Source: Pyrinomonas sp040289685
GTDB lineage: Bacteria > Acidobacteriota > Blastocatellia > Pyrinomonadales > Pyrinomonadaceae
DNA: 18,066 bases
NCBI RefSeq assembly: GCF_040289685.1
Contig: NZ_PSLQ01000070.1
Location: forward strand, 1-18,066
Direction of reading: 5' to 3'
How positions within the stretch are numbered: position 1 is the stretch's first letter; each line of letters starts with the position of its first letter. The notes below the pieces were generated by a model. The model was not told where the DNA came from. It was given only the letters and a program-made list of their open reading frames with translations, and searched no databases. Below are positions 8,744-15,519 of this stretch, piece after piece. Both the position numbers and the translations under genes were made by a program.

Positions 8744-10438
8744 TCAAACATCGATTCCATCGACAGAATCAGGCTTCCTAGCTGCCGCCAGCTTGACGAG
8801 CACAGCGCGTCGTTCAGCCGCAGTGCGCTGCTCGCGCGGTGTGAAATAGTTTTGCCAGTCGGCTGGTGCGTCTAGCGTTTGGCCGCCATGGCGCGTCAAG
8901 CGCTCACGCACCTGGCAGGTGACCGGGATGTTGATGGCCGAACCGCTGATCACCGCCTGCCCCTTGGTCAACGCCGGGAGTTCGGCCAGCAACGCGCGTC
9001 CTGTGCTTTCAACGGAGCGGGCGACGTTGTCCTGATCGAACGGGTTGACAATGCGCATGATGATCTGCGTCATGCACTGCGAGAGCACGTCTTGATCGAG
9101 TTTACCGGGCCGCTGCGTGATCAGACCGATGCCGACGCCGAATTTGCGTCCTTCACCGAGTATCTCTTTGAGTATGTTGGTCGATACCACCGTCTGGCCC
9201 GCCGGAGCGAAGCGATGAGCCTCCTCCAGCAACGTGAAGACGGGATAGGGCAGGTAGTTCTCATCTCTTTCGTCGACCTCGCCGCGCGTGGTCATCTTGC
9301 GTGCCTTGTTGACCCGCCGAAGAAGAGTGGCAACGATGACCTGCTGTTCGCTCTGCTCGATATCCGATAGCTGCAGCACCGTGCAGCGCCCAGGCCGAAA
9401 GAGCTCTTGCAAACTGAGATGTTCCGAATCGGAGAAGATCCCCCCGGGCTTATCGAACCGCGCGGCCAACCGCCAGAGCAACCCGTCGATGGAGCTGGCG
9501 TTGCTCGAATCGCCGTGGTCGTACTTCAGTTTCGTTATCTCATCGCAAAGGTCTTGGTAGCCCCACAACCGCCGCTCGCGCGCGTAAGCTAGCGCGCGGT
9601 AAGCCTGCGACAGGTAGTGGAGCATCTTTTCCGATGCCCCCTCGGGCAACAGGTATTTGATGTCAGCTTCGGTTAAAGTAGAAAAGCGCACGCGAATCCT
9701 GTCGTGCGTGTAGATGCGAACCTCCGGCATGTATCCGTCAGGGCCGCGAAAGCGCTCATCGCTGGCGATCGCCTGCAAAGTGTGGTACTCGCCATGCGGG
9801 TCGATGATGAGCACCGCAGCGCGATTGTAGGGCATCATCAGCTCTTCGACGAGCACGCCTGCCGTGTAGGACTTGCCGCTCCCTGTAGAAGCGATAACCG
9901 CCAAATGGGTTGCGACCAGCTCTTTGACGGAGAGAACGACGGGTACTTCGTCCTTTTCGCGCGTCAGCAAGCTGCCGATATGTGCAGAGCCGGTATCTCC
10001 GGGCCTGTGCGGCGAGACGATCTCGGCGAGCGTTTCGCTCGATGCCAAGTAGATGGGGTCGCCCGGAGTTGGCGGAATGCGCGGGTTGATGAAATCCCCT
10101 ATTTCCGGGTTGAAATAGCCGATCGCCTCAAAAGTCACTTCGAAAAGTTCGCATTCGCTCCCCTCTTCAAGACCGATTAACGAAGAGACGGTCACGGGCG
10201 ACGTTCGCGGGTCGACGAGAAAAGATTCCGGCAGGTTGCGGATCAACTCACGACCTACAACGTGACCAAAGATAGTCAACGTCTCGGATCCGTAGCGCAC
10301 CTCGTAGCGGACGAATTCGCCGACGCGCGTCCACCGATGATCCGCCGTGACGAAGACATATTCATGCGGACCTTCGCCCGGCCCCTTGACTAGCCCGATT
10401 GGTTGATCGCTCTGAAAATCCATGGCGGCCGATAGCAT
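8744..10438 (-). CDS. HerA-like hexameric DNA translocase / ATP-binding protein (DUF87 type)
   Basis: HerA/FtsK-superfamily ATPases form hexameric rings that pump duplex DNA. In archaea HerA works with NurA nuclease in end resection, and in bacteria HerA-like proteins pair with effectors in antiphage defence. Here, of 564 residues, ~14-140 look like the N-terminal HAS beta-barrel. Walker A is STGSGKSY (184-191). The HerA signature IIDPHGEY is at 211-218, LLEEAHRFAP with the catalytic acidic pair is at 403-412, and TQRPGKLDQDVLSQC is at 441-455. The ATPase core looks complete. The ATG at 10438 has GGAG 5 nt upstream; an ATG at 10423 fits better if the promoter at 10434-10463 is real (leaderless reading). 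No nurA or effector gene is visible in the window. The divergent XRE/ImmA pair suggests stress- or invasion-linked control. ATPase family is sure; biological role is open. Confidence 0.9.
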   Translation of the reverse strand: MLSAAMDFQSDQPIGLVKGPGEGPHEYVFVTADHRWTRVGEFVRYEVRYGSETLTIFGHVVGRELIRNLPESFLVDPRTSPVTVSSLIGLEEGSECELFEVTFEAIGYFNPEIGDFINPRIPPTPGDPIYLASSETLAEIVSPHRPGDTGSAHIGSLLTREKDEVPVVLSVKELVATHLAVIASTGSGKSYTAGVLVEELMMPYNRAAVLIIDPHGEYHTLQAIASDERFRGPDGYMPEVRIYTHDRIRVRFSTLTEADIKYLLPEGASEKMLHYLSQAYRALAYARERRLWGYQDLCDEITKLKYDHGDSSNASSIDGLLWRLAARFDKPGGIFSDSEHLSLQELFRPGRCTVLQLSDIEQSEQQVIVATLLRRVNKARKMTTRGEVDERDENYLPYPVFTLLEEAHRFAPAGQTVVSTNILKEILGEGRKFGVGIGLITQRPGKLDQDVLSQCMTQIIMRIVNPFDQDNVARSVESTGRALLAELPALTKGQAVISGSAINIPVTCQVRERLTRHGGQTLDAPADWQNYFTPREQRTAAERRAVLVKLAAARKPDSVDGIDV

Positions 10439-10463
10439 ACTATCTCCGAGAAGCGTATGTCAA
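10434..10463 (-). promoter_or_regulatory. Candidate promoter of the herA-like gene
   Basis: On the minus strand a consensus TTGACA (10463-10458) is followed after 18 bp by TATGCT (10439-10434, 4 of 6 matches). The -10 box overlaps the upstream ATG at 10438. Transcription would begin near 10427, just before the second ATG at 10423. If used, it makes 10423 the real start with almost no leader. Confidence 0.45.
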
Positions 10464-10484
10464 CAAAAATTACTATGTTTGCAT
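10457..10484. promoter_or_regulatory. Candidate XRE operator between divergent promoters
   Basis: ATGTCAACA (10457-10465) and TGTTTGCAT (10476-10484) form an inverted repeat with 7 of 9 positions paired and a 10-bp AT-rich spacer. It covers the -35 box of the minus-strand promoter and ends 2 bp before the -35 box of the plus-strand promoter. A repressor bound here could silence both genes. The assignment to the neighbouring XRE protein is inference. Confidence 0.4.
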
Positions 10485-10486
10485 TA

Positions 10487-10516
10487 TTGACTCCAGCCGT
10501 GCTGGTCCGCTATAAT
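10487..10516 (+). promoter_or_regulatory. Strong sigma70-type promoter of the XRE-immA operon
   Basis: TTGACT (10487-10492, 5 of 6) and a perfect TATAAT (10511-10516) are separated by 18 bp. Transcription should start around 10523-10524, leaving about 4-5 nt before the ATG at 10528. This predicts a practically leaderless message with no Shine-Dalgarno sequence. Confidence 0.72.
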
Positions 10517-10527
10517 CCGCGCCGAAG

Positions 10528-10857
10528 ATGAGGGTGAACGAACCGGCACTCTACCGCACGATTGGTGAGCGCATTCGTGCGCGGCGTGAGGAGTTAGGTC
10601 TCAACCAGAGCGCGCTCGCTGCCGAGGTGGGTTTGCGGCGGACTTCGATCACCAACATCGAGGCGGGACGACAGAAAGCGCCGCTGCATGTGCTCTACGC
10701 GCTTTGCCTCGCGCTCGATCTGGAGATCGGCTGTTTGCTTCCATCCAACGCCGAGGTGATCGAACAATCGGTCGTCACGGTGGAGTTCGGGCGCGAAAAG
10801 AAGCGCATTCCGCCAGAAGCGGCGCGCGTGCTTGAGAACTTGCTCGGGAAATCATAA
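10528..10857 (+). CDS. XRE-family helix-turn-helix transcriptional regulator
   Basis: A 109-residue DNA-binding protein. A Cro/C1-type HTH occupies ~11-65: IGERIRARREELGLNQSALA is helix 1-2, VGLRRTSITNIEAGRQ holds the recognition helix and the conserved IEAGR, and LHVLYALCLALDLEI completes the five-helix bundle. The short C-terminal tail (~70-109, ending AARVLENLLGKS) is probably for dimerisation. It is the first gene of a two-gene unit with the ImmA-like protease 22 bp downstream, the usual pairing of a repressor with the metalloprotease that relieves it. Its promoter sits back to back with that of herA, so it probably regulates both. The ATG lies 11 nt after the -10 box with no ribosome-binding site. 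Target and inducing signal are unknown. Confidence 0.9.
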   Translation: MRVNEPALYRTIGERIRARREELGLNQSALAAEVGLRRTSITNIEAGRQKAPLHVLYALCLALDLEIGCLLPSNAEVIEQSVVTVEFGREKKRIPPEAARVLENLLGKS

Positions 10858-10879
10858 GCGGCGAAACGATTCGAAAGAG

Positions 10880-11398
10880 ATGGCGAAAGCGAACAGAGCG
10901 ACGATAGCGGCCGAGCGGATCTTGCGGGCGAGTGGCGCGAGCGTGCCGGTCGACATCGAGCGGATCGCGCGTGCGCATAGCTTGGAAGTGATCTATCGAC
11001 CGATGGAGGAGACCGTCTCCGGCATGTTGGTCATCAAAGAGAAACGGGCCATCGCCTGCATCAACGCGCGCCATCATCCACACCGACGCCGTTTCACGCT
11101 GGCCCATGAACTGGGCCACTACCTATTGCACGGCGAACGGGTGCGCGTCTTCATTGATGCCTCGCCCATCTTCTTCCGCGACGAACGCGCCAGTTGCGGC
11201 ACAGATCAGCGCGAGGTGGAAGCCAATCGGTTCGCGGCCAGCCTCCTGATGCCAGAAGCGGCGCTGCGCGAGATGGTCGGTGCCGGTCCATTCGATCTGT
11301 TCGATGACAGAGCGATGCAGCGTTTAGCCGCGCAGTTCGGCGTCAGCCCGCAAGCGATGGCGATTCGCTTAGCGGCGCTCGGCTTGGGCGCCCTGTAG
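10880..11398 (+). CDS. ImmA/IrrE-family metalloprotease
   Basis: A 172-residue zinc-dependent protease of the family (DUF955) that inactivates XRE-type repressors, such as ImmA on ImmR and IrrE on DdrO. The gluzincin motif HELGH is at residues 76-80 (FTLAHELGHYLLHG). The second part of the site, EVEANRFAASLLMP, is at ~112-125 and supplies the third ligand, probably E114. Both are intact, so the enzyme should be active. The C-terminal segment RLAAQFGVSPQAMAIRLAAL is the usual helical tail. I chose ATG 10880 because family proteins start close to this point; an in-frame TTG at 10832 inside the XRE gene would add 16 unlikely residues. The ribosome-binding site is poor, so translation may be coupled to the XRE gene. 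Confidence 0.9.
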   Translation: MAKANRATIAAERILRASGASVPVDIERIARAHSLEVIYRPMEETVSGMLVIKEKRAIACINARHHPHRRRFTLAHELGHYLLHGERVRVFIDASPIFFRDERASCGTDQREVEANRFAASLLMPEAALREMVGAGPFDLFDDRAMQRLAAQFGVSPQAMAIRLAALGLGAL

Positions 11399-11687
11399 CG
11401 ACCCTGTCGGCAACAATTGCTGAGCGTCGAGCAGGGAGAGAAAATCGGAGAAAGATCCGCGTAGCGATCTTGATCGATAAATAGCCGTTGCTCGCGTGCG
11501 TGTTGCTCAGCCATGCCACAGAAGGGTGGCGGCGCGCCGGGCCCGCTGGCTTCTTGTGATGGCCGCGGGCCGATGCCCGAGGCTTTATGTCATCCTCCCG
11601 CCGCTTGCGATTCCGCCTGCCCTCGAACGATCGCGTTTCATGACGCGAGATCCATCGGCGCGCGTCTCATCGACCAAAGGAGATCGA

Positions 11688-11723
11688 CGAGTCACGCCAC
11701 ACTCAGCCGCGCGACGTGACTCG
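11688..11723. repeat. 9-bp perfect inverted repeat
   Basis: CGAGTCACG (11688-11696) and CGTGACTCG (11715-11723) are exact reverse complements with an 18-nt spacer. No T-run follows on either side. It could be a binding site or a weak hairpin; no function can be assigned. Confidence 0.4.
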
Positions 11724-11748
11724 CGCTGGCCTTGGTAATTCGGGGTTC

Positions 11749-11840
11749 GACGATTAGGTTCTTGACGACTTTGATCTCAGGCGTATAAAGGGGTTCTGCT
11801 AGTTCCAGATAATTCAAAACTTGACAATTAGGTTCTTAAC
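11749..11840 (+). repeat. Pair of 18-nt direct repeats in the MarR promoter region
   Basis: GACGATTAGGTTCTTGAC (11749-11766) and GACAATTAGGTTCTTAAC (11823-11840) differ at two positions and start 74 bp apart, close to seven helical turns. Each overlaps a promoter element. They are probably two sites for one regulator, most likely the MarR protein. Confidence 0.6.
11762..11789 (+). promoter_or_regulatory. Distal promoter of the MarR gene
   Basis: TTGACG (11762-11767) and TATAAA (11784-11789) are separated by 16 bp, each with 5 of 6 consensus matches. The -35 overlaps the end of the upstream 18-nt repeat. Its transcript would carry a ~65-nt leader including the second repeat. Confidence 0.5.
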
Positions 11841-11850
11841 CAAATAGACT
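11821..11850 (+). promoter_or_regulatory. Proximal promoter of the MarR gene
   Basis: A perfect TTGACA (11821-11826) is followed after 18 bp by TAGACT (11845-11850, 4 of 6). The ATG at 11861 is only 10 nt beyond the -10 box, so the mRNA would be leaderless or nearly so, as for the XRE gene. Confidence 0.55.
11827..11845. promoter_or_regulatory. Palindromic operator candidate for MarR
   Basis: ATTAGGTT (11827-11834) and AACCAAAT (11838-11845) pair at 7 of 8 positions around a 3-nt centre. The palindrome fills the spacer between the -35 and -10 boxes of the proximal promoter, a classic repressor position. MarR proteins bind such 16-20-bp palindromes as dimers; that this MarR binds here is inference. 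Confidence 0.55.
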
Positions 11851-11860
11851 TACGATCACG

Positions 11861-12451
11861 ATGAGGAAGCGTGGGGACAAGGTCGAGCGCAAACTCCCGG
11901 ACGAAAGGGACAAGCGCGAAACGCACTACGCGCAGCGAGCGCGACTTCACGGGACAAAGTACGACGAATTTCATCGCCCGTCGGTCCAACTCTTGCTGAA
12001 CTTAGTTTACACCTACGATGTGGTGCGCGCTTGGGTCGCGCGCAGGCTCGAGCCCTACGCGCTTTCGCCGGGAGCGTTCAACGCCTTGTTGATCATCGGG
12101 CACTATGGACGCGCCGGCTGTCCGATGTGCGAAGTCGGGGAGCTGCTGCTCGTCAGCCGCCCGAACGTCACTGGTTTGGTCGATCTTCTCGTCCGGCGCG
12201 GACTGGTCGAACGGGTTGAGGACGCTGCCGATCGGCGCGTGCGTTTGGTGCGCCTGACGCGCGCTGGCGAACGCTTTCTCGATGAGCTGCTTCCGGCCTA
12301 TTACGCCAGCGTCCGCGAGCTTTTTGCCGGCATGAGCGACAAGGAGAAGAGGTTGCTGAGCGAGCTTTTGACCAAGCTCCGGCACGTCGTGCTGCGTTCG
12401 GCAAAGGACGGCACCAAGAGAAGCTCGAAGGGAAGCAAGGTCATCGCATAG
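11861..12451 (+). CDS. MarR-family transcriptional regulator of the efflux operon
   Basis: A 196-residue winged-helix regulator. After a charged N-terminal extension (~1-38), the dimerisation helices and winged HTH run from ~40 to 175. The recognition region is GELLLVSRPNVTGLVDLL (93-110). The wing carries the family signature DAADRRVRLVRLT (121-133), including the conserved D-x-R-x-x-x-V pattern. The basic Ser/Lys-rich tail is not part of the fold. MarR proteins usually repress drug-efflux genes and release DNA on binding phenolic or other lipophilic ligands. This gene heads a TolC/EmrA/EmrB-like set, the arrangement of emrRAB. No ribosome-binding site precedes the ATG, in keeping with the proximal promoter placing the transcript start almost at the codon. 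Ligand is unknown. Confidence 0.9.
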   Translation: MRKRGDKVERKLPDERDKRETHYAQRARLHGTKYDEFHRPSVQLLLNLVYTYDVVRAWVARRLEPYALSPGAFNALLIIGHYGRAGCPMCEVGELLLVSRPNVTGLVDLLVRRGLVERVEDAADRRVRLVRLTRAGERFLDELLPAYYASVRELFAGMSDKEKRLLSELLTKLRHVVLRSAKDGTKRSSKGSKVIA

Positions 12452-12501
12452 AACGCTTGTTAGATGGCGTGAGGTCGTCACGTGAAGACGCTTGCTAGAT
12501 C

Positions 12502-13920
12502 TTGAAAGAGCGCGGGGGTGGTCGGGTGAGAAGGCTCGTTGGATTCTGTTTGTTCGTTTCGTTGTTGGCTGGCGGCGGCGCTGCGGCGCACGGGCAGATG
12601 GCCGTCGATGGCGGCGCTTCTTCCTTCAGCCCGCGAGGATTTCCGAGCGCAGCGCGCACGTCGCGAGCGCCGACGACGCTCGGCTTGCAAGAAGCGATCG
12701 AGCTTGCCATCGAGAACAATCTACAGTCGTTGCGCGCGCGCGAGCAACGGCGCGAGGCGGAGGGGGTGAGACAGGAGTTTTTGGCGACGCTCTTGCCGAA
12801 TCTGTCGGGCGTCGTTTACCAAGCGAGCGTCACGCAGAATTTGGCGGCGCTCGGTTTTCGTCCCGGGAGTTTCGGATTGAGTTCGACCTTCGTCGGCCCG
12901 TACAAAAATTTCGACGCGCGCTTGCGTCTCGTGCAGGCCCTTTTCGATCTGAGCGCCATTCGCCGCTTTCAAGCCGAGCGCGCTGATGTGAAGTTAGCCG
13001 ATCTGCGTTTGGAGTTGGCGCGCGAGCAGGTCGCGACCGCGACGGCGCTCGCGTACCTAGAAGCGCTTCGCGCTGAACGGGCGGTGGCCGCTGCCGAGGC
13101 TGATGTCGAACTGGCGCGCGTCCTGCTCAAGTTAGCGCAGGACCAGCGTCGCGCGGGCGTGGCGACGGGCGTCGACGTGACGCGAGCCGAGACGCGGCTG
13201 GCCGAAGAAGAGGTGCGGCTAGCGCAAGCGCAAACAGCCGCCGACGGAGCGCAGCTCAATCTGAAGCGCATCATTGGCGTTCCGCTTGAAGCGAAGGTAA
13301 CGCTGACGGATCAACTCCGCTTCGTACATGATCCTTTGCCTTCGCTTGATGAGGCGCTCGCCGAGGCTGCGCGAAACCGGCGTGAGATTCGTCTCGCCGA
13401 GCAACAGGTCAAGGTGAGCGCATTGGAGCGACGCGCGGCGCGCGCCGAATCGCTTCCTTCGCTCGCGTTCGTCGGCGACTACGGCACGAGCGGCATCACG
13501 CCGACGGAGGCGGCGCTCCCCACACGTCGCGCCGCTGTTCAATTGAACGTTCCGATCTTCAACGGCGGACTTACTCGCGGGCGGGTTGTGGTCGCGGCGA
13601 GCCGGCAGCGGCAGGCGGAACTTGAATTGGAGAGCTTGCGTCGGCAAGTCGAAGAGGAGGTGCGACTCGCCTTCGCCAATTTGCGCACAGCTGAAGCGCA
13701 GGTGAACGCTGCTGATGCTGGTCTCCGTTTGGCCGAACGCGAGTTGGAGATGGCGCGTGACCGCTTTCGGGCGGGCGTCGGCGACAATCTTGAGGTCATC
13801 AACGCGCAAACAGCGCTTGCCAACGCGCGCCAAGCCCAGATCACGGCGCTCGCCGTCCACAACGCGGCGCGCTTGAATCTCGCCGCTGCGCTCGGTCGAG
13901 CGGAGAAGTTCCGTTGGTAG
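12502..13920 (+). CDS. TolC-family outer-membrane efflux protein
   Basis: The outer-membrane channel of a tripartite pump, which trimerises into a barrel with a periplasmic alpha-helical tunnel. Of 472 residues, ~9-31 form a signal peptide (RRLVGFCLFVSLLAGGGAAA). Two internally related outer-membrane-efflux repeats follow: the first opens with LGLQEAIELAIENNLQ (~63-78), and the second with LPSLDEALAEAARNRREIRL near 275. Strand segments include LNVPIFNGGLTRGRV. Long heptad-rich helices rich in Ala, Glu and Arg match the tunnel. The TTG at 12502 is the first possible start; a GTG at 12526 starts directly before the hydrophobic segment and is a serious alternative. The gene lies 50 bp after the MarR gene and 40 bp before the adaptor gene, so it is probably cotranscribed. 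Confidence 0.9.
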   Translation: MKERGGGRVRRLVGFCLFVSLLAGGGAAAHGQMAVDGGASSFSPRGFPSAARTSRAPTTLGLQEAIELAIENNLQSLRAREQRREAEGVRQEFLATLLPNLSGVVYQASVTQNLAALGFRPGSFGLSSTFVGPYKNFDARLRLVQALFDLSAIRRFQAERADVKLADLRLELAREQVATATALAYLEALRAERAVAAAEADVELARVLLKLAQDQRRAGVATGVDVTRAETRLAEEEVRLAQAQTAADGAQLNLKRIIGVPLEAKVTLTDQLRFVHDPLPSLDEALAEAARNRREIRLAEQQVKVSALERRAARAESLPSLAFVGDYGTSGITPTEAALPTRRAAVQLNVPIFNGGLTRGRVVVAASRQRQAELELESLRRQVEEEVRLAFANLRTAEAQVNAADAGLRLAERELEMARDRFRAGVGDNLEVINAQTALANARQAQITALAVHNAARLNLAAALGRAEKFRW

Positions 13921-13948
13921 AGAGGCTGGAGCGAAGAGTTTGTTGGAT

Positions 13949-13952
13949 GGAG
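13949..13952 (+). promoter_or_regulatory. Shine-Dalgarno sequence deciding the adaptor start
   Basis: GGAG lies 8 nt before the ATG at 13961. The alternative TTG at 13940 would place this site inside the coding sequence, although it has its own weak purine stretch upstream. I therefore prefer 13961. Confidence 0.5.
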
Positions 13953-13960
13953 TCGGCCTT

Positions 13961-15367
13961 ATGGCAGGGGTGATCGAACAGGAGATCCAAGACGAGCAGG
14001 GCACAGAAGGGCTGGAGAAGATCGTTGACAAACGCGACGGCGAGAAGAAGCCGCTTTACAAACGCCCGGCCTTCGTTCTGGCGTTCGGCATCGCGCTCAT
14101 CATCGGTGGCGTAGTTGGCCTACGTTACTGGCTCTACGCGCGCTCGCACGAATCGACCGATGATGCTTTCGTTGAAGGTCACATCGTGCAGGTGAGTTCG
14201 AAGGTTTCGGGTCACATCGTCAAGCTCTACGTCACCGACAATCAGGAGGTGAAGGAAGGAGATCTGATCGCCGAGATCGATCCGCGCGATTACCAAGCGC
14301 GCCTTGAACAGGCGAAGGCAGCTTTGGAGGCGGCGCAGGCGCGCGCGCGCGAAGCGGAGCTAGGCGTGAAATTAACGCGCGCCACTACGCGCGCCGGGAT
14401 GCGACAAGCGACGGCCATCGTGCAGCGTGCGCGCACAGATGTAGAGACCAGCCGCGCAGCGGCGAAGGCTGAAACGGCGCGTGCCGCCCAAGCGCGCGCT
14501 GCCGTGTCCGCTGCTGAAGCCAATCTCGCCCAAGCACGTGCGCAGGTCGCTGCGGCGGAAGCCGAGGCGACGCGCACTGACGCCGATGTCGAACGCTATC
14601 GCACGCTCTACGAGCGGGATGAAATCTCGCGGCAGCGGCTGGAGCAAGCGGTGGCGGCGGCGCACACCGCCGCTGCACAGCTTGAAGCCGCACGTCAGCG
14701 CGTCTTGGCTGCTGAAGCGCAGTTGCAGGAGGCGCGCGCTGCTGCAGACGCTGCTGAAGAGAACGCGCGGCGCGCACGGACGCAGGTCAGCAGCGCGCAG
14801 GCGCAGGTCGGCGAGGCGTTGGGCCGGTTGGCGCAAGCCGCCACCGCGCCNNNNNNNNNNNNNNNNNNNNNNNNNNNNNNNNNNNNNNNNCGAGCACAAG
14901 CCGAAACCGCTACAGCCTCCATCGAGCAGTTGCGCGCCGCGGTCAAACAGGCCGAACTCGAACTCTCCTACACGAAGATCTACGCTCCGGCTTCGGGACG
15001 CATCGCGCGCCGAGCGGTTGAAGAAGGAAACTTGGTGCAGGCGGGACAACCGCTCGTGGCGATCGTGTCGGGCGAGGTTTGGGTGGTCGCTAATTTCAAA
15101 GAGACGCAAATCGGCCAGATGCATCCAGGTCAAACGGTAGAGATCTACGTCGATGCCTATCCGGATAAAGTCTTCCGCGGGCACATCGACAGCATGCAGG
15201 CCGGCACAGGATCGCGGTTCAGTCTGCTCCCGCCGGAGAACGCCACCGGCAACTACGTCAAGGTGGTCCAGCGCGTGCCGGTCAAGATCGTCTTCGACGA
15301 TCCGCCCGATCCGCAGCACATGCTTGTGCCAGGCATGTCGGTCGAGCCAGAAGTGAGGGTACGATGA
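13961..15367 (+). CDS. HlyD/EmrA-family membrane-fusion (periplasmic adaptor) protein
   Basis: Links the inner-membrane antiporter to the TolC-like channel. It has 468 residues, including 14 undetermined. A short cytoplasmic N-terminus and a TM helix at ~36-60 are followed by STDDAFVEGHIVQVSSKVSG (65-84), the hallmark first lipoyl half of EmrA-type adaptors. An Ala/Arg/Glu-rich coiled coil runs ~112-330. The second lipoyl half begins LSYTKIYAPASGRIARR, and the beta-barrel contains VVANFKETQIGQMHPGQ. GTGSRFSLLPPENATGNYVK near the C-terminus is nearly diagnostic of EmrA. It is longer than E. coli EmrA (~390), mainly in the coiled coil. A run of 40 N (14851-14890) interrupts the hairpin, yet the frame is kept. 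The gene ends in TGA overlapping another ATG (ATGA, 15364-15367). Confidence 0.92.
   Translation: MAGVIEQEIQDEQGTEGLEKIVDKRDGEKKPLYKRPAFVLAFGIALIIGGVVGLRYWLYARSHESTDDAFVEGHIVQVSSKVSGHIVKLYVTDNQEVKEGDLIAEIDPRDYQARLEQAKAALEAAQARAREAELGVKLTRATTRAGMRQATAIVQRARTDVETSRAAAKAETARAAQARAAVSAAEANLAQARAQVAAAEAEATRTDADVERYRTLYERDEISRQRLEQAVAAAHTAAAQLEAARQRVLAAEAQLQEARAAADAAEENARRARTQVSSAQAQVGEALGRLAQAATAXXXXXXXXXXXXXXRAQAETATASIEQLRAAVKQAELELSYTKIYAPASGRIARRAVEEGNLVQAGQPLVAIVSGEVWVVANFKETQIGQMHPGQTVEIYVDAYPDKVFRGHIDSMQAGTGSRFSLLPPENATGNYVKVVQRVPVKIVFDDPPDPQHMLVPGMSVEPEVRVR
14851..14890. other. Assembly gap (40 N) inside the adaptor gene
   Basis: Forty undetermined bases lie in the GC-rich, Ala-coding repeat-like part of the coiled coil. 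Because the reading frame continues on both sides, the gap estimate is correct modulo three. The true length of the coiled-coil hairpin cannot be known from this sequence. Confidence 0.99.
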
Positions 15368-15519
15368 ACGGTGCAACGCATCGAGGCTCAGGTGCCGCAA
15401 GCGGCCAGTCGAGACTGAAGCGTAGGTGCACCGAAAGGCGCCGCAGCCGCAATCGAAACGACACCGAGGCCGGCGCGCTGGAGAGTGAAGAGCAACGATG
15501 CCCTTCGGGGCAAAGATGA
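15364..15519 (+). CDS. Possible small ORF between adaptor and antiporter genes
   Basis: The 51-codon frame starts at an ATG overlapping the adaptor stop as ATGA, an arrangement that often allows translational coupling. It ends at TGA 15517-15519. The product would be strongly basic (RLKRRCTERRRSRNRN), with no recognisable domain, signal or membrane segment. The Arg-rich composition is also what random GC-rich DNA gives, so this is weak; the gene may not exist. Confidence 0.15.
   Translation: MNGATHRGSGAASGQSRLKRRCTERRRSRNRNDTEAGALESEEQRCPSGQR
15499..15512 (+). promoter_or_regulatory. UUCG-loop hairpin in the adaptor-antiporter gap
   Basis: TGCCC (15499-15503) and GGGCA (15508-15512) close a TTCG tetraloop, an unusually stable RNA hairpin for its size. 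No T-run follows. It could tune mRNA stability or relative expression between adaptor and antiporter; function unproven. Confidence 0.35.

Larger units (their letters stand above)
11399..11860. other. 462-bp region upstream of the MarR gene
   Basis: No convincing gene: the open frames here are short and low in quality on both strands. The first ~280 bp show no recognisable element. A 9-bp inverted repeat lies at 11688-11723. The last ~110 bp are AT-richer and hold the two tandem promoters, the 18-nt repeat pair and the palindrome of the MarR gene. No clear intrinsic terminator follows the protease gene. Confidence 0.55.

Noticed and set aside
10832..10879. Upstream TTG extension of the ImmA-like protein
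   Set aside because: Adds 16 residues overlapping the XRE gene without family support; ATG 10880 fits the usual N-terminus.
11206..11514. Minus-strand frame whose 5' part reads MAEQHAREQRLFIDQDRYAD
   Set aside because: The start looks protein-like, but the frame runs into the antisense of the ImmA gene and contains no domain; judged chance.
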